Shown here: in pieces, positions 32,040-40,567 of the stretch
How positions within the stretch are numbered: the first letter of the stretch is position 1
How the letters are laid out: each line of letters opens with the position of its first letter
NCBI GenBank assembly: GCA_947258565.1
Contig: CAMYJB010000007.1
Span: forward strand, 62,001 to 126,000
Length of the DNA: 64,000 bases
DNA from: an uncultured Woeseiaceae bacterium
GTDB taxonomy: Bacteria > Pseudomonadota > Gammaproteobacteria > Steroidobacterales > Woeseiaceae
Direction: 5' to 3'
The notes under the pieces: generated by a model
The model's input: only the letters and a program-made list of their open reading frames with translations
What the model was told of the DNA's origin: nothing
The model's database searches: none
Program-made: the position numbers and the translations under genes

Positions 32040-32274
32040 CAAGGCGCGGCTGCGCTGGCAGTGCCGGCGGGGTATGAAAGAGCTCGATCAGCTGCTCACG
32101 AGCTATCTCGACGACGGCTACGACGCGGCGCCAGAGGCGGATAAGGCCGCGTTTCACGAGCTTTTAGCGCTTTCCGACCCGGATCTCGTGGGGTATTTAT
32201 TGCAGCGCAAGGAGCCCGGGTCGGAAACAATTGCACGCGGCATCAACATCATACTCGGCCGAAATCGTGCCTGA
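32035..32274 (+). CDS. sdhE: Succinate dehydrogenase flavinylation factor SdhE, probable ATT start
   Basis: SdhE (YgfY/CptB) promotes FAD attachment to SdhA; the RGxxE motif is essential in the family. From the first ATG (32074) the protein is only 66 residues and loses Arg-Gly of that motif. The in-frame upstream codons read [17 protein letters not shown], matching family N-termini, but contain no ATG, GTG or TTG. The best start is ATT at 32035, seven bases after GGAG and overlapping the sdhB stop, giving 79 residues. Identity is sure; the start codon is inference. Confidence 0.85.
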   Translation: MNKARLRWQCRRGMKELDQLLTSYLDDGYDAAPEADKAAFHELLALSDPDLVGYLLQRKEPGSETIARGINIILGRNRA

Positions 32275-32674
32275 TGCGCGATTACGCCGCCTCGTGCTGC
32301 TGAGCGGCGCCGTACTGTGCCTCGCCGGTCTCGGGTTCGTGCCGTTGTTGCCGGTCTCCCTCAAGCTCAAGGCGCTCCTGGCCACGGTATGGCTCGGGCT
32401 GAGCGGCTACGAGTGGTCTGCACTGTGGCGGGGCTATGCTCAAAGCGGCGGCCTGCGCATCGCTGCAGGGGGGCACGTCGAGCGCCAGTGCAGCGACGGT
32501 AGCTGGCAGCCGGCCAGGCTGGGCACGGGCAGCGTGGTTTTGCGGCGCCACGCCTGGCTGCGCATCGAACCGCGGGGAATGCGACCTTACGCCGAACTCG
32601 TTCGCGGCGATTGCCGAGAAAGCGAGGAGTGGCGACGCCTCCAGGTGATCTGGCGGCACATTGGAGCGGTCTGA
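32267..32674 (+). CDS. ygfX: YgfX/CptA-like membrane protein
   Basis: A 135-residue protein from GTG 32267 (overlapping the sdhE stop); a TTG at 32231 is possible but lies deep in sdhE. Two adjacent membrane helices (about 9-45) are followed by a soluble beta-rich domain with RQCSDGSWQPARL and VVLRRHAWLRI, the layout of YgfX, which is encoded beside sdhE in E. coli. YgfX has been described as a toxin-like partner of SdhE that affects cell shape; whether this applies here is unknown. Length equals E. coli YgfX. Confidence 0.8.
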   Translation: MPDARLRRLVLLSGAVLCLAGLGFVPLLPVSLKLKALLATVWLGLSGYEWSALWRGYAQSGGLRIAAGGHVERQCSDGSWQPARLGTGSVVLRRHAWLRIEPRGMRPYAELVRGDCRESEEWRRLQVIWRHIGAV

Positions 32675-32784
32675 CGAAGCTGCTACCATGCCGAAGCTGT
32701 GTAATCGACGAGCAACAATCGCCGGTGGCAGCGGACCGGCATCACATATTCACATAAATTCGCAATATGACCGCTGAAATATCA

Positions 32785-32811
32785 GAACTTTTGAGGGGCT
32801 TGCCGGTCTAT
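32785..32811 (+). promoter_or_regulatory. Sigma-E-type autoregulatory promoter of rpoE
   Basis: GAACTT (32785-32790), a 16-base spacer, then TCTAT (32807-32811). The sigma-E consensus is GAACTT-N16-TCTGA, so the -35 is perfect and the -10 retains TCT. It sits in the 183-base gap before rpoE; the start point would be near 32818, leaving a leader of about 40 bases. Autoregulation of rpoE/algU from such a site is well known. Confidence 0.8.
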
Positions 32812-32857
32812 CCGGACATCGAGCGGCTGCGCCCCGAGGCCCGCGGGACACGACCGG

Positions 32858-33433
32858 ATGTCGAGTGAATCGACGGACGCCAAACTGGTCAAACGGGTCC
32901 AGAAAGGCGACAAAGGCGCGTTCGATCTGCTGGTGCTCAAGTACCAGCACAAGATTGTAAACCTGGTGATGCGGTATGTGCGTGACCCGGAGCAGGCGCT
33001 GGACATAACCCAGGAGGCATTCATCAAGGCCTACCGGGCTCTGCCGCGGTTTCGCGGCGACAGCGCGTTTTATACCTGGCTGTACCGGATTGCAGTCAAT
33101 ACCGCCAAGAATCACCTGGCGGCGCAGCGTCGGCGGCCGATGGACGTCGAGCTCGATTTGCAGGACCCGGAGCAGTATGACCTGCACGCGCGACTGAAGG
33201 AAACGGATACCCCGGAAGGTGTCACGCAGAGCCAGGAGCTGCAGCGGGCGGTAGAAAAGGCCATTGCGGCTCTGCCGGATGATCTGCGAACCGCGATCAT
33301 CCTGCGGGAACTGGATGGTATGAGTTACGAGGAAATCGCACAGACGATGGAATGCCCCGTCGGTACCGTGCGGTCGAGAATTTTCAGGGCACGCGACGCC
33401 ATTAGTAAAAAAGTCGGTTCCTTGATACGTTAA
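32858..33433 (+). CDS. rpoE: Extracytoplasmic stress sigma factor RpoE/AlgU
   Basis: An ECF sigma factor of 191 residues. The region starting LVKRVQKGDKGAFDLLVLKY, region 2 YVRDPEQALDITQEAFIKAY and FYTWLYRIAVNTAKN, and region 4 GMSYEEIAQTMECPVGTVRS are nearly those of Pseudomonas AlgU and E. coli RpoE. It directs the envelope stress response to misfolded outer-membrane proteins and LPS. It is followed by the anti-sigma factor genes rseA and rseB. A sigma-E-type promoter lies 47 bases before the gene. Confidence 0.96.
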   Translation: MSSESTDAKLVKRVQKGDKGAFDLLVLKYQHKIVNLVMRYVRDPEQALDITQEAFIKAYRALPRFRGDSAFYTWLYRIAVNTAKNHLAAQRRRPMDVELDLQDPEQYDLHARLKETDTPEGVTQSQELQRAVEKAIAALPDDLRTAIILRELDGMSYEEIAQTMECPVGTVRSRIFRARDAISKKVGSLIR

Positions 33434-33461
33434 TAAGGGGCGTTGCCCCGGCGGGTGGAAC

Positions 33462-34052
33462 ATGAACGAAGCAATAAGAATGCAGGTGTCGGCCTTCGTC
33501 GACGGCGAACTGCCGGATAACGAGGCGGATCTGCTGGTACGACGCCTGAGCCAGGATGCCGGCCTGCGCCAGCAGGTCTCGGAGTACCTCGCGATCGGCC
33601 GCATTGTGCGCGCTGAGTACAGCGTGCAGGGCGGCGATGCGCTGCGCGAGCGTATCGCGGCGGAGCTCGAGGAGCGACCGCTGCAGGAACCGGCAGATAC
33701 CGTGGTGACCACGAAGCCAACGCGCTACGTTCGGCCGGTTGCAGGTGCCGCGATTGCAGCGACAGTTGCGCTTGCCGCGATTTTTGGCCTCGGCCAGGTC
33801 GCAGACGTCGATAACGCGGCCCCGGGCACGACGGTCGTCGCCGATGAGAGCGTGTCCGAAACGGTCCCGACCATGAACGACGACGAGCTGCGTCGGCTGA
33901 TGGTCCTGCACGGCTATGACTCCAACAGCTTCTCGACACGCTGGACATCCCTGCAGATCCGGGCCGAGGAACTTGCCGAGGAGGCTGCGGCCGAAGACTC
34001 ACAGGCGGCGGACGACGCCGACCAGACCATGCCGGTGACCAGTCAGCCCTGA
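33462..34052 (+). CDS. rseA: Anti-sigma-E factor RseA/MucA
   Basis: A 196-residue single-span membrane anti-sigma factor. The cytoplasmic N-terminal domain (residues 1-85) has the typical VSAFVDGELPDNEADLLVRRL zinc-less anti-sigma motif; a membrane helix spans about 91-110; the periplasmic tail is acidic. DegS and RseP-type proteolysis releases the sigma factor. It lies 28 bases after rpoE, overlaps rseB by one base (TGATG), and fits RseA in order, topology and size. Confidence 0.93.
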   Translation: MNEAIRMQVSAFVDGELPDNEADLLVRRLSQDAGLRQQVSEYLAIGRIVRAEYSVQGGDALRERIAAELEERPLQEPADTVVTTKPTRYVRPVAGAAIAATVALAAIFGLGQVADVDNAAPGTTVVADESVSETVPTMNDDELRRLMVLHGYDSNSFSTRWTSLQIRAEELAEEAAAEDSQAADDADQTMPVTSQP

Positions 34053-35029
34053 TGCTCTTTTACACGCACACAGACAAAGCCGCAGCATGCCTGGTGTTCT
34101 GCGGCTTTTTCACTGCCTGGCCGGTTCTGGCCGATGACGCCGCAACGCCGCAGGACTGGATCGATCGCATGGGGACTGCGGTACAGGTCGTCAATTACGA
34201 AGGCACGGTTGTGCGCGTGCGCGACGGCAAGGTCGATACCTTCAAAGTCGTGCACACGGTGAAAGACGGCGTTGTCCGGGAGAAGGTCGTCATCCAGGAC
34301 GGCAACGGGCTGGAGATTATCCGCAACGGTAGCGAGGTGCACTGTATTCTGCCGGACCGGGAGTCGGTGCTGGTCGAGGAATGGAATAACCAGAGCACCC
34401 TGTTTTCGACGCTGCCGTCGAGTGATATTCGTTTCGGCAGCGAATACGATGTGCTCATCAAAGACTTCGAGCGCGTCGCCGGCCGGAAGGCAGCGAAGCT
34501 CGCAATCCTGCCGCACGATAATTACCGCTACGGGTATCTCATCTGGCTCGATGCGGAAACCGGTTTCCCGCTGCAGACACAGCTCATCGGCGATGACAAC
34601 GAGCCGCTGGAGCACGTCAAGTTCGCCGACATTCGCATTCAGCAGAACATCCTGTCCAGCGCCCTGGCGCCGTCGTACAGTACGGACAACTGGAAGTGGT
34701 ACACCGAACCACGCCAGGCGGTGCAACGTGAGGTCGAGAGCGACTGGGTAGCCGACCAGGCGCCTTCCGGGTTCCGCGTGGTATCGACGCAGCAGAAAAT
34801 CCTGCCGGATGTCGAAGACCCACTGACCCACATCATCTACAGTGACGGCCTGGTCACCGTTTCGGTCTTCGTGGCGCCGGTTACGGACAAGAAAAAGGCG
34901 GGTCGCTCCAGTGTCGGTGCATCGAACTCGTACAGCACGGTCATCGATGACTACCGCGTGACCGCCGTCGGTCAGGTACCGCAGATCACGGTGGAACAGA
35001 TCGCAAAATCAATGCGGCGGGGCAGGTAG
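34052..35029 (+). CDS. rseB: Sigma-E regulatory periplasmic protein RseB/MucB
   Basis: RseB (325 residues) is a periplasmic protein that binds RseA and shields it from DegS; lipids or LPS relieve it. A signal peptide (about 1-27, ending VLADD) is present. Family motifs follow: DWIDRMGTAVQVVNYEGTVV, HTVKDGVVREKVV, and the two-lobed layout ending in a MucB C-terminal domain with HIIYSDGLVTVSVF. The rpoE-rseA-rseB order is conserved. Confidence 0.94.
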   Translation: MLFYTHTDKAAACLVFCGFFTAWPVLADDAATPQDWIDRMGTAVQVVNYEGTVVRVRDGKVDTFKVVHTVKDGVVREKVVIQDGNGLEIIRNGSEVHCILPDRESVLVEEWNNQSTLFSTLPSSDIRFGSEYDVLIKDFERVAGRKAAKLAILPHDNYRYGYLIWLDAETGFPLQTQLIGDDNEPLEHVKFADIRIQQNILSSALAPSYSTDNWKWYTEPRQAVQREVESDWVADQAPSGFRVVSTQQKILPDVEDPLTHIIYSDGLVTVSVFVAPVTDKKKAGRSSVGASNSYSTVIDDYRVTAVGQVPQITVEQIAKSMRRGR

Positions 35030-35076
35030 GAAGGGCGAGTCGTCATTTCCTGACCCGGCCGCGTCGCTAATCCGCC

Positions 35077-35529
35077 ATGAATAACCCGCAGGGCACCGTC
35101 GTTTCGATCATCCGGGAGTCCGGCATCGCTCGCGCGATCGTCGTGGTCGACGCCGAGGCGGCCTGCGCGCGCTGCGCGTCCGGGCGCGGTTGCGGGGCGG
35201 GGATCCTGTCCGGGCGTGCAGGCAAGCGGCGCCTGGAACTCGCGGTCGGACCGGACCTGGAGCTCGCCGAGGGAGATGTCGTTGCCATCGAGCTGGCGCC
35301 CGGGAACGTCTGGCGGGCCGCGCTGATCGTCTACGGCCTGCCGCTCGCCGGAGCGATAATTGGTGCCGCGCTGGCGTATGCGAATGCCCTGGGTGACGGC
35401 GGCGCGGCGGCGATGGCCATCAGCGGGCTTGCGGGCGGCGTGTTGATCAGCCGGTTCTGGCTCGGCGACGATTCTTGCCACGCCCGTTTTACGCCGTCCA
35501 TCTCGCGTCGCATCGCGCCGGATCGCTGA
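35077..35529 (+). CDS. rseC: RseC/MucC family protein
   Basis: A 150-residue inner-membrane protein. Cysteines in CARCASGRGCG (30, 33, 39) recall the N-terminal cysteine cluster of RseC, linked in E. coli to SoxR reduction. Two membrane helices (about 83-103 and 111-128) follow, also as in RseC. It modulates sigma-E only mildly in known systems. It follows rseB by 47 bases, and a glutaredoxin-like gene starts 4 bases later, where many relatives instead have mucD/degP. Confidence 0.88.
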   Translation: MNNPQGTVVSIIRESGIARAIVVVDAEAACARCASGRGCGAGILSGRAGKRRLELAVGPDLELAEGDVVAIELAPGNVWRAALIVYGLPLAGAIIGAALAYANALGDGGAAAMAISGLAGGVLISRFWLGDDSCHARFTPSISRRIAPDR

Positions 35530-35533
35530 CGCC

Positions 35534-35776
35534 ATGCCCCCCACTCTGTACGTCTACAGCCGCCGTAGCTGTCATCTCTGCGATGTCCTCGTCGAGGCAT
35601 TGTTGCCGCTCGTGCGCGGCCGCCTGGAAGTCGAGGTGCGGGACGTCGACAGCCGGGACGACTGGAGAGAACGATACGACCTTCGCGTCCCGGTCGTTGA
35701 GTTCGAGGGCGATGTGGTCTGCCAGTACCGGCTGGATCGCCCCTCCATCGAAGCTATCCTGGCCCGTTATCCGTAA
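35534..35776 (+). CDS. Glutaredoxin-family thiol protein
   Basis: A compact 80-residue thioredoxin-fold protein with a CHLC redox motif (Cys13, Cys16) after LYVYSRRSC and a cis-Pro region LRVPVVEF. This resembles the short glutaredoxin-like (DUF836/YruB type) proteins found near lepA in several proteobacteria. A dithiol reductase role is inferred; the substrate is unknown. Its position between rseC and lepA may connect it with the RseC cysteines, but that is speculation. Confidence 0.85.
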   Translation: MPPTLYVYSRRSCHLCDVLVEALLPLVRGRLEVEVRDVDSRDDWRERYDLRVPVVEFEGDVVCQYRLDRPSIEAILARYP

Positions 35777-35824
35777 ACCGGTATACTTCGCCGGTTTACG
35801 CGGCGGTCCCGAAGCCAGCAATTC

Positions 35825-37615
35825 ATGGATCAGATTCGAAATTTCTCAATAATCGCCCATATCGATCACGGCAAGTCGACGCTTGCGGACCGGTTCATCC
35901 AGCTTTGTGGTGGTCTTGCGGACCGCGAGATGGCAGAGCAGGTGCTCGACTCGATGGATCTCGAGCGGGAGCGGGGCATCACGATCAAGGCTCAGAGTGT
36001 TTCGCTGGACTACACGGCTGCCGATGGCAAGACCTATCAGCTGAATTTTATCGATACTCCCGGGCACGTCGATTTCTCCTACGAGGTTTCCCGATCGCTT
36101 GCGGCATGCGAGGGCGCGCTGCTCGTCGTTGATGCCGCGCAAGGCGTGGAGGCCCAGAGCGTTGCCAACTGTGTGACCGCCATCGACCAGGGACTCGAAG
36201 TACTGCCGGTGCTTAACAAGATCGACCTGCCAGCCGCCGAACCCGATCGCGTCATGGCGGAGATCGAGGACATCATCGGCATCGACGCGCAGGATTCGGT
36301 CCGCACGAGCGCCAAGACCGGCGAGGGGGTCGCCGAGTTGCTCGAAGCGATCGTGCAGCGGATTCCTCCGCCCCAGGGTGAACCGGGCGCACCGTTGCAG
36401 GCACTGATCATTGACTCCTGGTTCGACAATTACGTCGGTGTGGTCTCGCTGGTGCGCGTAATGAACGGCACCTTGACGAAGGGCGGCAAAATAACCGTGA
36501 TGTCGACGGGTACGTCCTACAATGCTGATCGCGTCGGCAGCTTCACTCCCAAGATGAGCGACAAGGAGGAACTCCGTACGGGCGAAGTCGGCTTCGTCAT
36601 CGCGGGCATAAAGGATATTTTCGGCGCCCCGGTCGGCGACACGCTGACGATGACACGCAATCCCTGCGACGAGCCGCTGCCGGGATTCAAGCAGGAACAG
36701 CCACGGGTATTCGCGGGGCTGTTTCCCATACAGTCGGAGGACTACGAGGGATTCCGCGAGGCATTGCACAAGCTGCGCCTCAATGACGCTGCCCTGCATT
36801 TCGAGCCCGAGACCTCCGCGGCGCTGGGCTTCGGTTTTCGCTGCGGATTCCTGGGGATGCTGCACATGGAGATTGTGCAGGAGCGACTCGAACGTGAGTA
36901 CGACCTTGAACTCATCACGACAGCGCCGACCGTAGTGTTCGAGGTCGTCGACACGTCGGGTAACGTGACGATGGTTGATAACCCTTCGAGACTCCCCCCG
37001 CTGAACGAGATAGCCGAACTGCGCGAGCCGATTATAACGGCGAACATCCTGGTTCCCGACGCCTATGTCGGCTCGGTCATCAAGTTGTGTGTCGAGAAAC
37101 GCGGCGTTCAGAAACACATCCGTTACCTCGGTAGCCAGGTCTCTATCGAGTACGAGATGCCGCTCGCCGAGGTAGTACTGGATTTCTTCGACCGCCTGAA
37201 GTCAGTAAGTCGGGGCTTCGCGTCATTCGATTATCATTTCGAGCGATTCGAGACCGCGCAGCTCGTGCGGCTGGACGTTCTGATCAACAAGGAGCGTGTC
37301 GACGCGCTCTCGATCATCGTGCATCGCGACAAGTCGACCACGCGAGGCCGCGAACTTGTCGAGAAGATGCGGGAACTAATCCCGCGGCAGATGTTCGACG
37401 TTGCCATACAGGCCGCCGTCGGCAGCCAGATCATCGCGCGTAGCAGCGTAAAGGCCCTGCGAAAAAACGTAACGGCCAAATGTTACGGCGGGGACGTAAC
37501 GCGAAAACGCAAGTTGCTGGAGAAGCAAAAGGCGGGTAAAAGACGCATGAAGCAGGTGGGCTCGGTGGAGATCCCCCAGGAAGCGTTTCTTGCCGTTCTG
37601 AAAGTAGAAAAGTAA
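35825..37615 (+). CDS. lepA: Elongation factor 4 (LepA)
   Basis: LepA (596 residues) is a ribosome-associated translational GTPase, involved in ribosome biogenesis or back-translocation. GTPase motifs are G1 [11 protein letters not shown]3 DTPGHVDF and G4 NKIDLP; later domains resemble EF-G, and the LepA-specific C-terminal domain ends with [20 protein letters not shown]. Length matches E. coli (599). It forms an operon with lepB, rnc, era, recO, pdxJ and acpS, as in Pseudomonas. Confidence 0.97.
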   Translation: MDQIRNFSIIAHIDHGKSTLADRFIQLCGGLADREMAEQVLDSMDLERERGITIKAQSVSLDYTAADGKTYQLNFIDTPGHVDFSYEVSRSLAACEGALLVVDAAQGVEAQSVANCVTAIDQGLEVLPVLNKIDLPAAEPDRVMAEIEDIIGIDAQDSVRTSAKTGEGVAELLEAIVQRIPPPQGEPGAPLQALIIDSWFDNYVGVVSLVRVMNGTLTKGGKITVMSTGTSYNADRVGSFTPKMSDKEELRTGEVGFVIAGIKDIFGAPVGDTLTMTRNPCDEPLPGFKQEQPRVFAGLFPIQSEDYEGFREALHKLRLNDAALHFEPETSAALGFGFRCGFLGMLHMEIVQERLEREYDLELITTAPTVVFEVVDTSGNVTMVDNPSRLPPLNEIAELREPIITANILVPDAYVGSVIKLCVEKRGVQKHIRYLGSQVSIEYEMPLAEVVLDFFDRLKSVSRGFASFDYHFERFETAQLVRLDVLINKERVDALSIIVHRDKSTTRGRELVEKMRELIPRQMFDVAIQAAVGSQIIARSSVKALRKNVTAKCYGGDVTRKRKLLEKQKAGKRRMKQVGSVEIPQEAFLAVLKVEK

Positions 37616-37627
37616 TCCGAGGTTACC

Positions 37628-38383
37628 TTGAGCATTAACCTGGCATTGATCCTGACGCTATTGACGGCACTGACCGGCATCGTCTACCTGCTCGACATTT
37701 TTGTCTGGCACGATTCCAAGCGCGATAGCGAGGAGCGGCGAGGCGGCCGCCAGACGCTGGTTGAATACTCGCGCTCGTTTTTTCCGGTACTGCTTATCGT
37801 GCTGGTCATACGGTCGTTCGTGTTCGAGCCGTTTCGCATTCCGTCCGGTTCGATGATGCCCACGCTGCTGCAGGGCGACTTCATCTTCGTCAAGAAGTTT
37901 TCCTATGGCCTGCGATTGCCGGTTACGGAAACCGAGATCCTCGAAACCGGTTCGCCCGAGCGCGGCGACGTCGTCGTTTTCCGGCTGCCGCAGGATCCGA
38001 GCATCAACTACATCAAACGGGTAGTGGGTCTTCCGGGTGATACCATCGTCTACGAAGATCACCGTCTTACCATCAACGGCGAGCTGATAGAACTCGAGCG
38101 AAGCCCGGATGCAAAGCCCAGCGAGCTCGTCTATATCGAAGATCTGGACGGTCGGAGGCACGAGATCCTCATAACGAACGCCTATTCCGTACGCGACGAT
38201 GTTTACACGGTGCCGGAGAGTCACTACTTCGTCATGGGAGACAATCGCGATAACAGCAAGGACAGCCGATTCATCGAGGCAATCCCGGAGTCTCACCTCG
38301 TCGGCGAAGCCGTGCGCGTCTGGATGCATATGGATGGTTTGAGCTGGCCTCGCTGGGACCGGATCGGGACGAAGATCCAATAA
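37628..38383 (+). CDS. lepB: Signal peptidase I
   Basis: LepB (251 residues) removes signal peptides from exported proteins at the periplasmic face of the inner membrane. Two N-terminal membrane helices (about 3-25 and 50-66) precede the catalytic domain, with Ser75 in RIPSGSMMPTL and Lys130 in YIKRVVGLPGD; the box GDNRDNSKDSR is also present. The TTG start at 37628 has GAGG five bases before it. It is shorter than E. coli LepB (324), like many gammaproteobacterial versions. Confidence 0.96.
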   Translation: MSINLALILTLLTALTGIVYLLDIFVWHDSKRDSEERRGGRQTLVEYSRSFFPVLLIVLVIRSFVFEPFRIPSGSMMPTLLQGDFIFVKKFSYGLRLPVTETEILETGSPERGDVVVFRLPQDPSINYIKRVVGLPGDTIVYEDHRLTINGELIELERSPDAKPSELVYIEDLDGRRHEILITNAYSVRDDVYTVPESHYFVMGDNRDNSKDSRFIEAIPESHLVGEAVRVWMHMDGLSWPRWDRIGTKIQ

Positions 38384-38387
38384 TGTG

Positions 38388-38416
38388 GTGCCAGTCACTG
38401 ATTTGGCCGCTAGAAT
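38388..38416 (+). promoter_or_regulatory. Candidate promoter before the DUF4845 gene and rnc
   Basis: GTGCCA (38388-38393) and TAGAAT (38411-38416) are 17 bases apart, just after the lepB stop. The -10 matches at five of six positions. It could give internal transcription for the DUF4845-rnc-era part of the operon. Confidence 0.4.
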
Positions 38417-38490
38417 CGCGCTAGCCTTATGTAAATCGCGCTCGAACGGCGCGACGCATTTGCTTGATCAGAAATCGCGGAGTTTGGGTA

Positions 38491-38916
38491 ATGTGCGCCA
38501 GTTCACACATTCAGGGTAATAAGGTCTTCCGGCCTGTCAGAAGTCGATCGGCGCTGCGGCGCGAGGCCGGCATGACGACCGTTGGCATGATAATACTCGC
38601 CGCTTTCGTCGGTCTTTTCGCGTTTGCCGGAATTCGTCTGACGCCTGTCTACCTGAACTACATGAAGGTCGCGGGCGTAATCAATGGCGTGCATGAGGAA
38701 TTCGACGGCGCCAACGCATCGCGCAGCGCGATTCGCAGTTCCATAACTCGTCGATTTGACGTCGAAAGCGTGGGCGAGATTACGGCACGCGAGGTCACCG
38801 TGACCTCCGTGGACGGCGGTTTCGAGGTTCGTGCGCAGTACAATCATGTGGCGCCGTTCATCGCAAACGTTTCATTCTCCGTCGAGTTTGACAAGACGGT
38901 GCTGGTGCGGCGATAA
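38491..38916 (+). CDS. DUF4845 membrane protein
   Basis: A 141-residue protein from the ATG at 38491, chosen because GGAG lies eight bases upstream; a TTG at 38464 would add nine residues. A positively charged N-terminus is followed by one membrane helix (about 30-52, TTVGMIILAAFVGLFAFAGIRL) and a small extracytoplasmic domain with TPVYLNYMKVAGVINGV. This is the DUF4845 family, regularly found between lepB and rnc in Gamma- and Betaproteobacteria; its function is unknown. Confidence 0.85.
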   Translation: MCASSHIQGNKVFRPVRSRSALRREAGMTTVGMIILAAFVGLFAFAGIRLTPVYLNYMKVAGVINGVHEEFDGANASRSAIRSSITRRFDVESVGEITAREVTVTSVDGGFEVRAQYNHVAPFIANVSFSVEFDKTVLVRR

Positions 38917-38984
38917 CAACAGGCCGTTGAATACGGCAGGAAAGGTCGCGTCACGAGGTGCCGCGGCGATGCAGAGCGAATATC

Positions 38985-39671
38985 TTGGACAATGCCGAAC
39001 GCTGGCTGAGCAAAACCCTGGATTACAATTTCAGTGACGTCGGCCTGCTGCAGCAGGCGCTGACGCACAGGAGTGCGTCCGGCCGCAGCAACGAACGCCT
39101 GGAGTTTCTGGGCGATGCGGTACTCGATATCGTAATTTCCGAGGCACTGTTCCATTCCCTGCCCGACGCGCCCGAGGGCGACCTGAGCCGACTGCGTGCA
39201 TCGCTCGTGCGCGATACGTCGCTGGCCGGCATCGCGGCGGAGCTCGGGTTAGGTGAGCACCTGATCCTCGGCAGCGGCGAACGCAAGACAGGCGGGCATC
39301 GGCGCCAGTCGATACTCGCGGATGCGCTGGAAGCGCTGTTCGGTGCCGTGTATCTCGACAGCGATTTTGAAACGGCAGCCGACCTGATTCACCGCGTTTT
39401 CAGGGACAAACTCGAAGTCCTTCCCCGTGCCGACGAACTGCGCGATCCCAAGACGCGTCTGCAGGAATGGCTGCAGGCCCGGGGCGCGGCGCTGCCCGAG
39501 TACGAGCTGGTCAACGTTAGCGGCAAGGCTCACCAGCAGCGCTTCGAGGTGCACTGCCTCGTGCCGGACCAGGAACCGGCTAAAGGCGAGGGCCGTTCGC
39601 GGCGCAGTGCCGAGCAGCAATCTGCGCGTCGTATGCTGGAGCAGCTGACGGCGGGAGAATCGCGTGGCTGA
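38985..39671 (+). CDS. rnc: Ribonuclease III
   Basis: RNase III cleaves double-stranded RNA in rRNA and mRNA processing. The signature NERLEFLGDAVLD lies near residue 37, and the C-terminal dsRNA-binding domain (KTRLQEWLQARGAALPEYEL onward) is complete. Start choice: TTG at 38985 gives 228 residues and the usual spacing to THRS (E. coli 226); a GTG at 38958 in the same frame would add nine residues without homology. The gene overlaps era by eight bases. Confidence 0.93.
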   Translation: MDNAERWLSKTLDYNFSDVGLLQQALTHRSASGRSNERLEFLGDAVLDIVISEALFHSLPDAPEGDLSRLRASLVRDTSLAGIAAELGLGEHLILGSGERKTGGHRRQSILADALEALFGAVYLDSDFETAADLIHRVFRDKLEVLPRADELRDPKTRLQEWLQARGAALPEYELVNVSGKAHQQRFEVHCLVPDQEPAKGEGRSRRSAEQQSARRMLEQLTAGESRG

Positions 39672-40563
39672 GGAGACGTTTCGTTGCGGATTCGTTGCGG
39701 TCGTGGGCAGGCCGAACGTCGGCAAATCAACGCTCGTCAATGCGATCATGGGCAGGAAGGTGAGTATTGTCACCTCGAAGCCGCAAACGACCCGTCACCG
39801 GATTCTTGCGGTGCTGACGGGAGATGAGGAGCAAATTGTCTTTGTCGACACACCCGGGCTGCATCGCAATGCCGGCCGCGCGATGAACCGGCTCATGAAC
39901 CGGGCTGCCATCAGTGCGCTTGCCGATGCCGATCTTGCACTGTTCGTCGTCGAGGCGACACGCTGGACCGAGGAAGACGGGGACGTTCTCGATCGCATCA
40001 AATCATCCGGAGTGCCGTGTATCGCATTACTCAACAAGATCGATTCGGTACACCCGAAAGAACGGCTGCTCGCAGCGATCGATTCACTGTCGAAGCGCCA
40101 TGAATTCGTCGAGATCATCCCGGTATCGGCGCGCAAGCGGGATAATCTCGACCTCGTCACGGCCAGTATTCGTGACCGCCTGCCGGAGTCGCCGCCATTG
40201 TTCCCGGCCGAAATGCAGACCGATCGCAGCCCGGAATTTCATGCAGCCGAGGTCATACGCGAACGGCTGACGGTCCATTTGCGCGATGAGCTGCCCTACG
40301 GCCTGACCGTGCAGGTGGAACAGTACTCCCGGGATCGCGATCGGCTGACCATACACGCGGTCATCTGGGTCGAGCGTGACAGTCAAAAAGGTATCGTCGT
40401 CGGCAAGGGCGGTGAGATGCTCAAGAAGATCGGCCGGGAGGCGCGCCTCGCACTCGCGAAGCAACTGCACATGTCCGTTCACCTCGAATTGTGGGTGAAG
40501 GTCAAGGACAACTGGGCGGACAGCGAGCAGGATCTGATGAACCTCGGCTACGAATCACCGTGA
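39664..40563 (+). CDS. era: GTPase Era
   Basis: Era (299 residues) is an essential GTPase that binds 16S rRNA during 30S maturation. G-motifs are visible: GRPNVGKSTLVNAIMG, the TRHRILAVLTG switch region, VDTPGLH, and NKID near residue 123. The C-terminal KH domain carries VIWVERDSQKGIVVGKGGEM. The GTG start at 39664 overlaps rnc. The rnc-era-recO order is conserved across proteobacteria. Confidence 0.97.
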   Translation: MAEETFRCGFVAVVGRPNVGKSTLVNAIMGRKVSIVTSKPQTTRHRILAVLTGDEEQIVFVDTPGLHRNAGRAMNRLMNRAAISALADADLALFVVEATRWTEEDGDVLDRIKSSGVPCIALLNKIDSVHPKERLLAAIDSLSKRHEFVEIIPVSARKRDNLDLVTASIRDRLPESPPLFPAEMQTDRSPEFHAAEVIRERLTVHLRDELPYGLTVQVEQYSRDRDRLTIHAVIWVERDSQKGIVVGKGGEMLKKIGREARLALAKQLHMSVHLELWVKVKDNWADSEQDLMNLGYESP

Positions 40564-40567
40564 AGCA

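Noticed and set aside
32074-32274. sdhE starting at the first ATG
   Set aside because: It would delete Arg-Gly of the RGxxE motif, which is clearly encoded just upstream.
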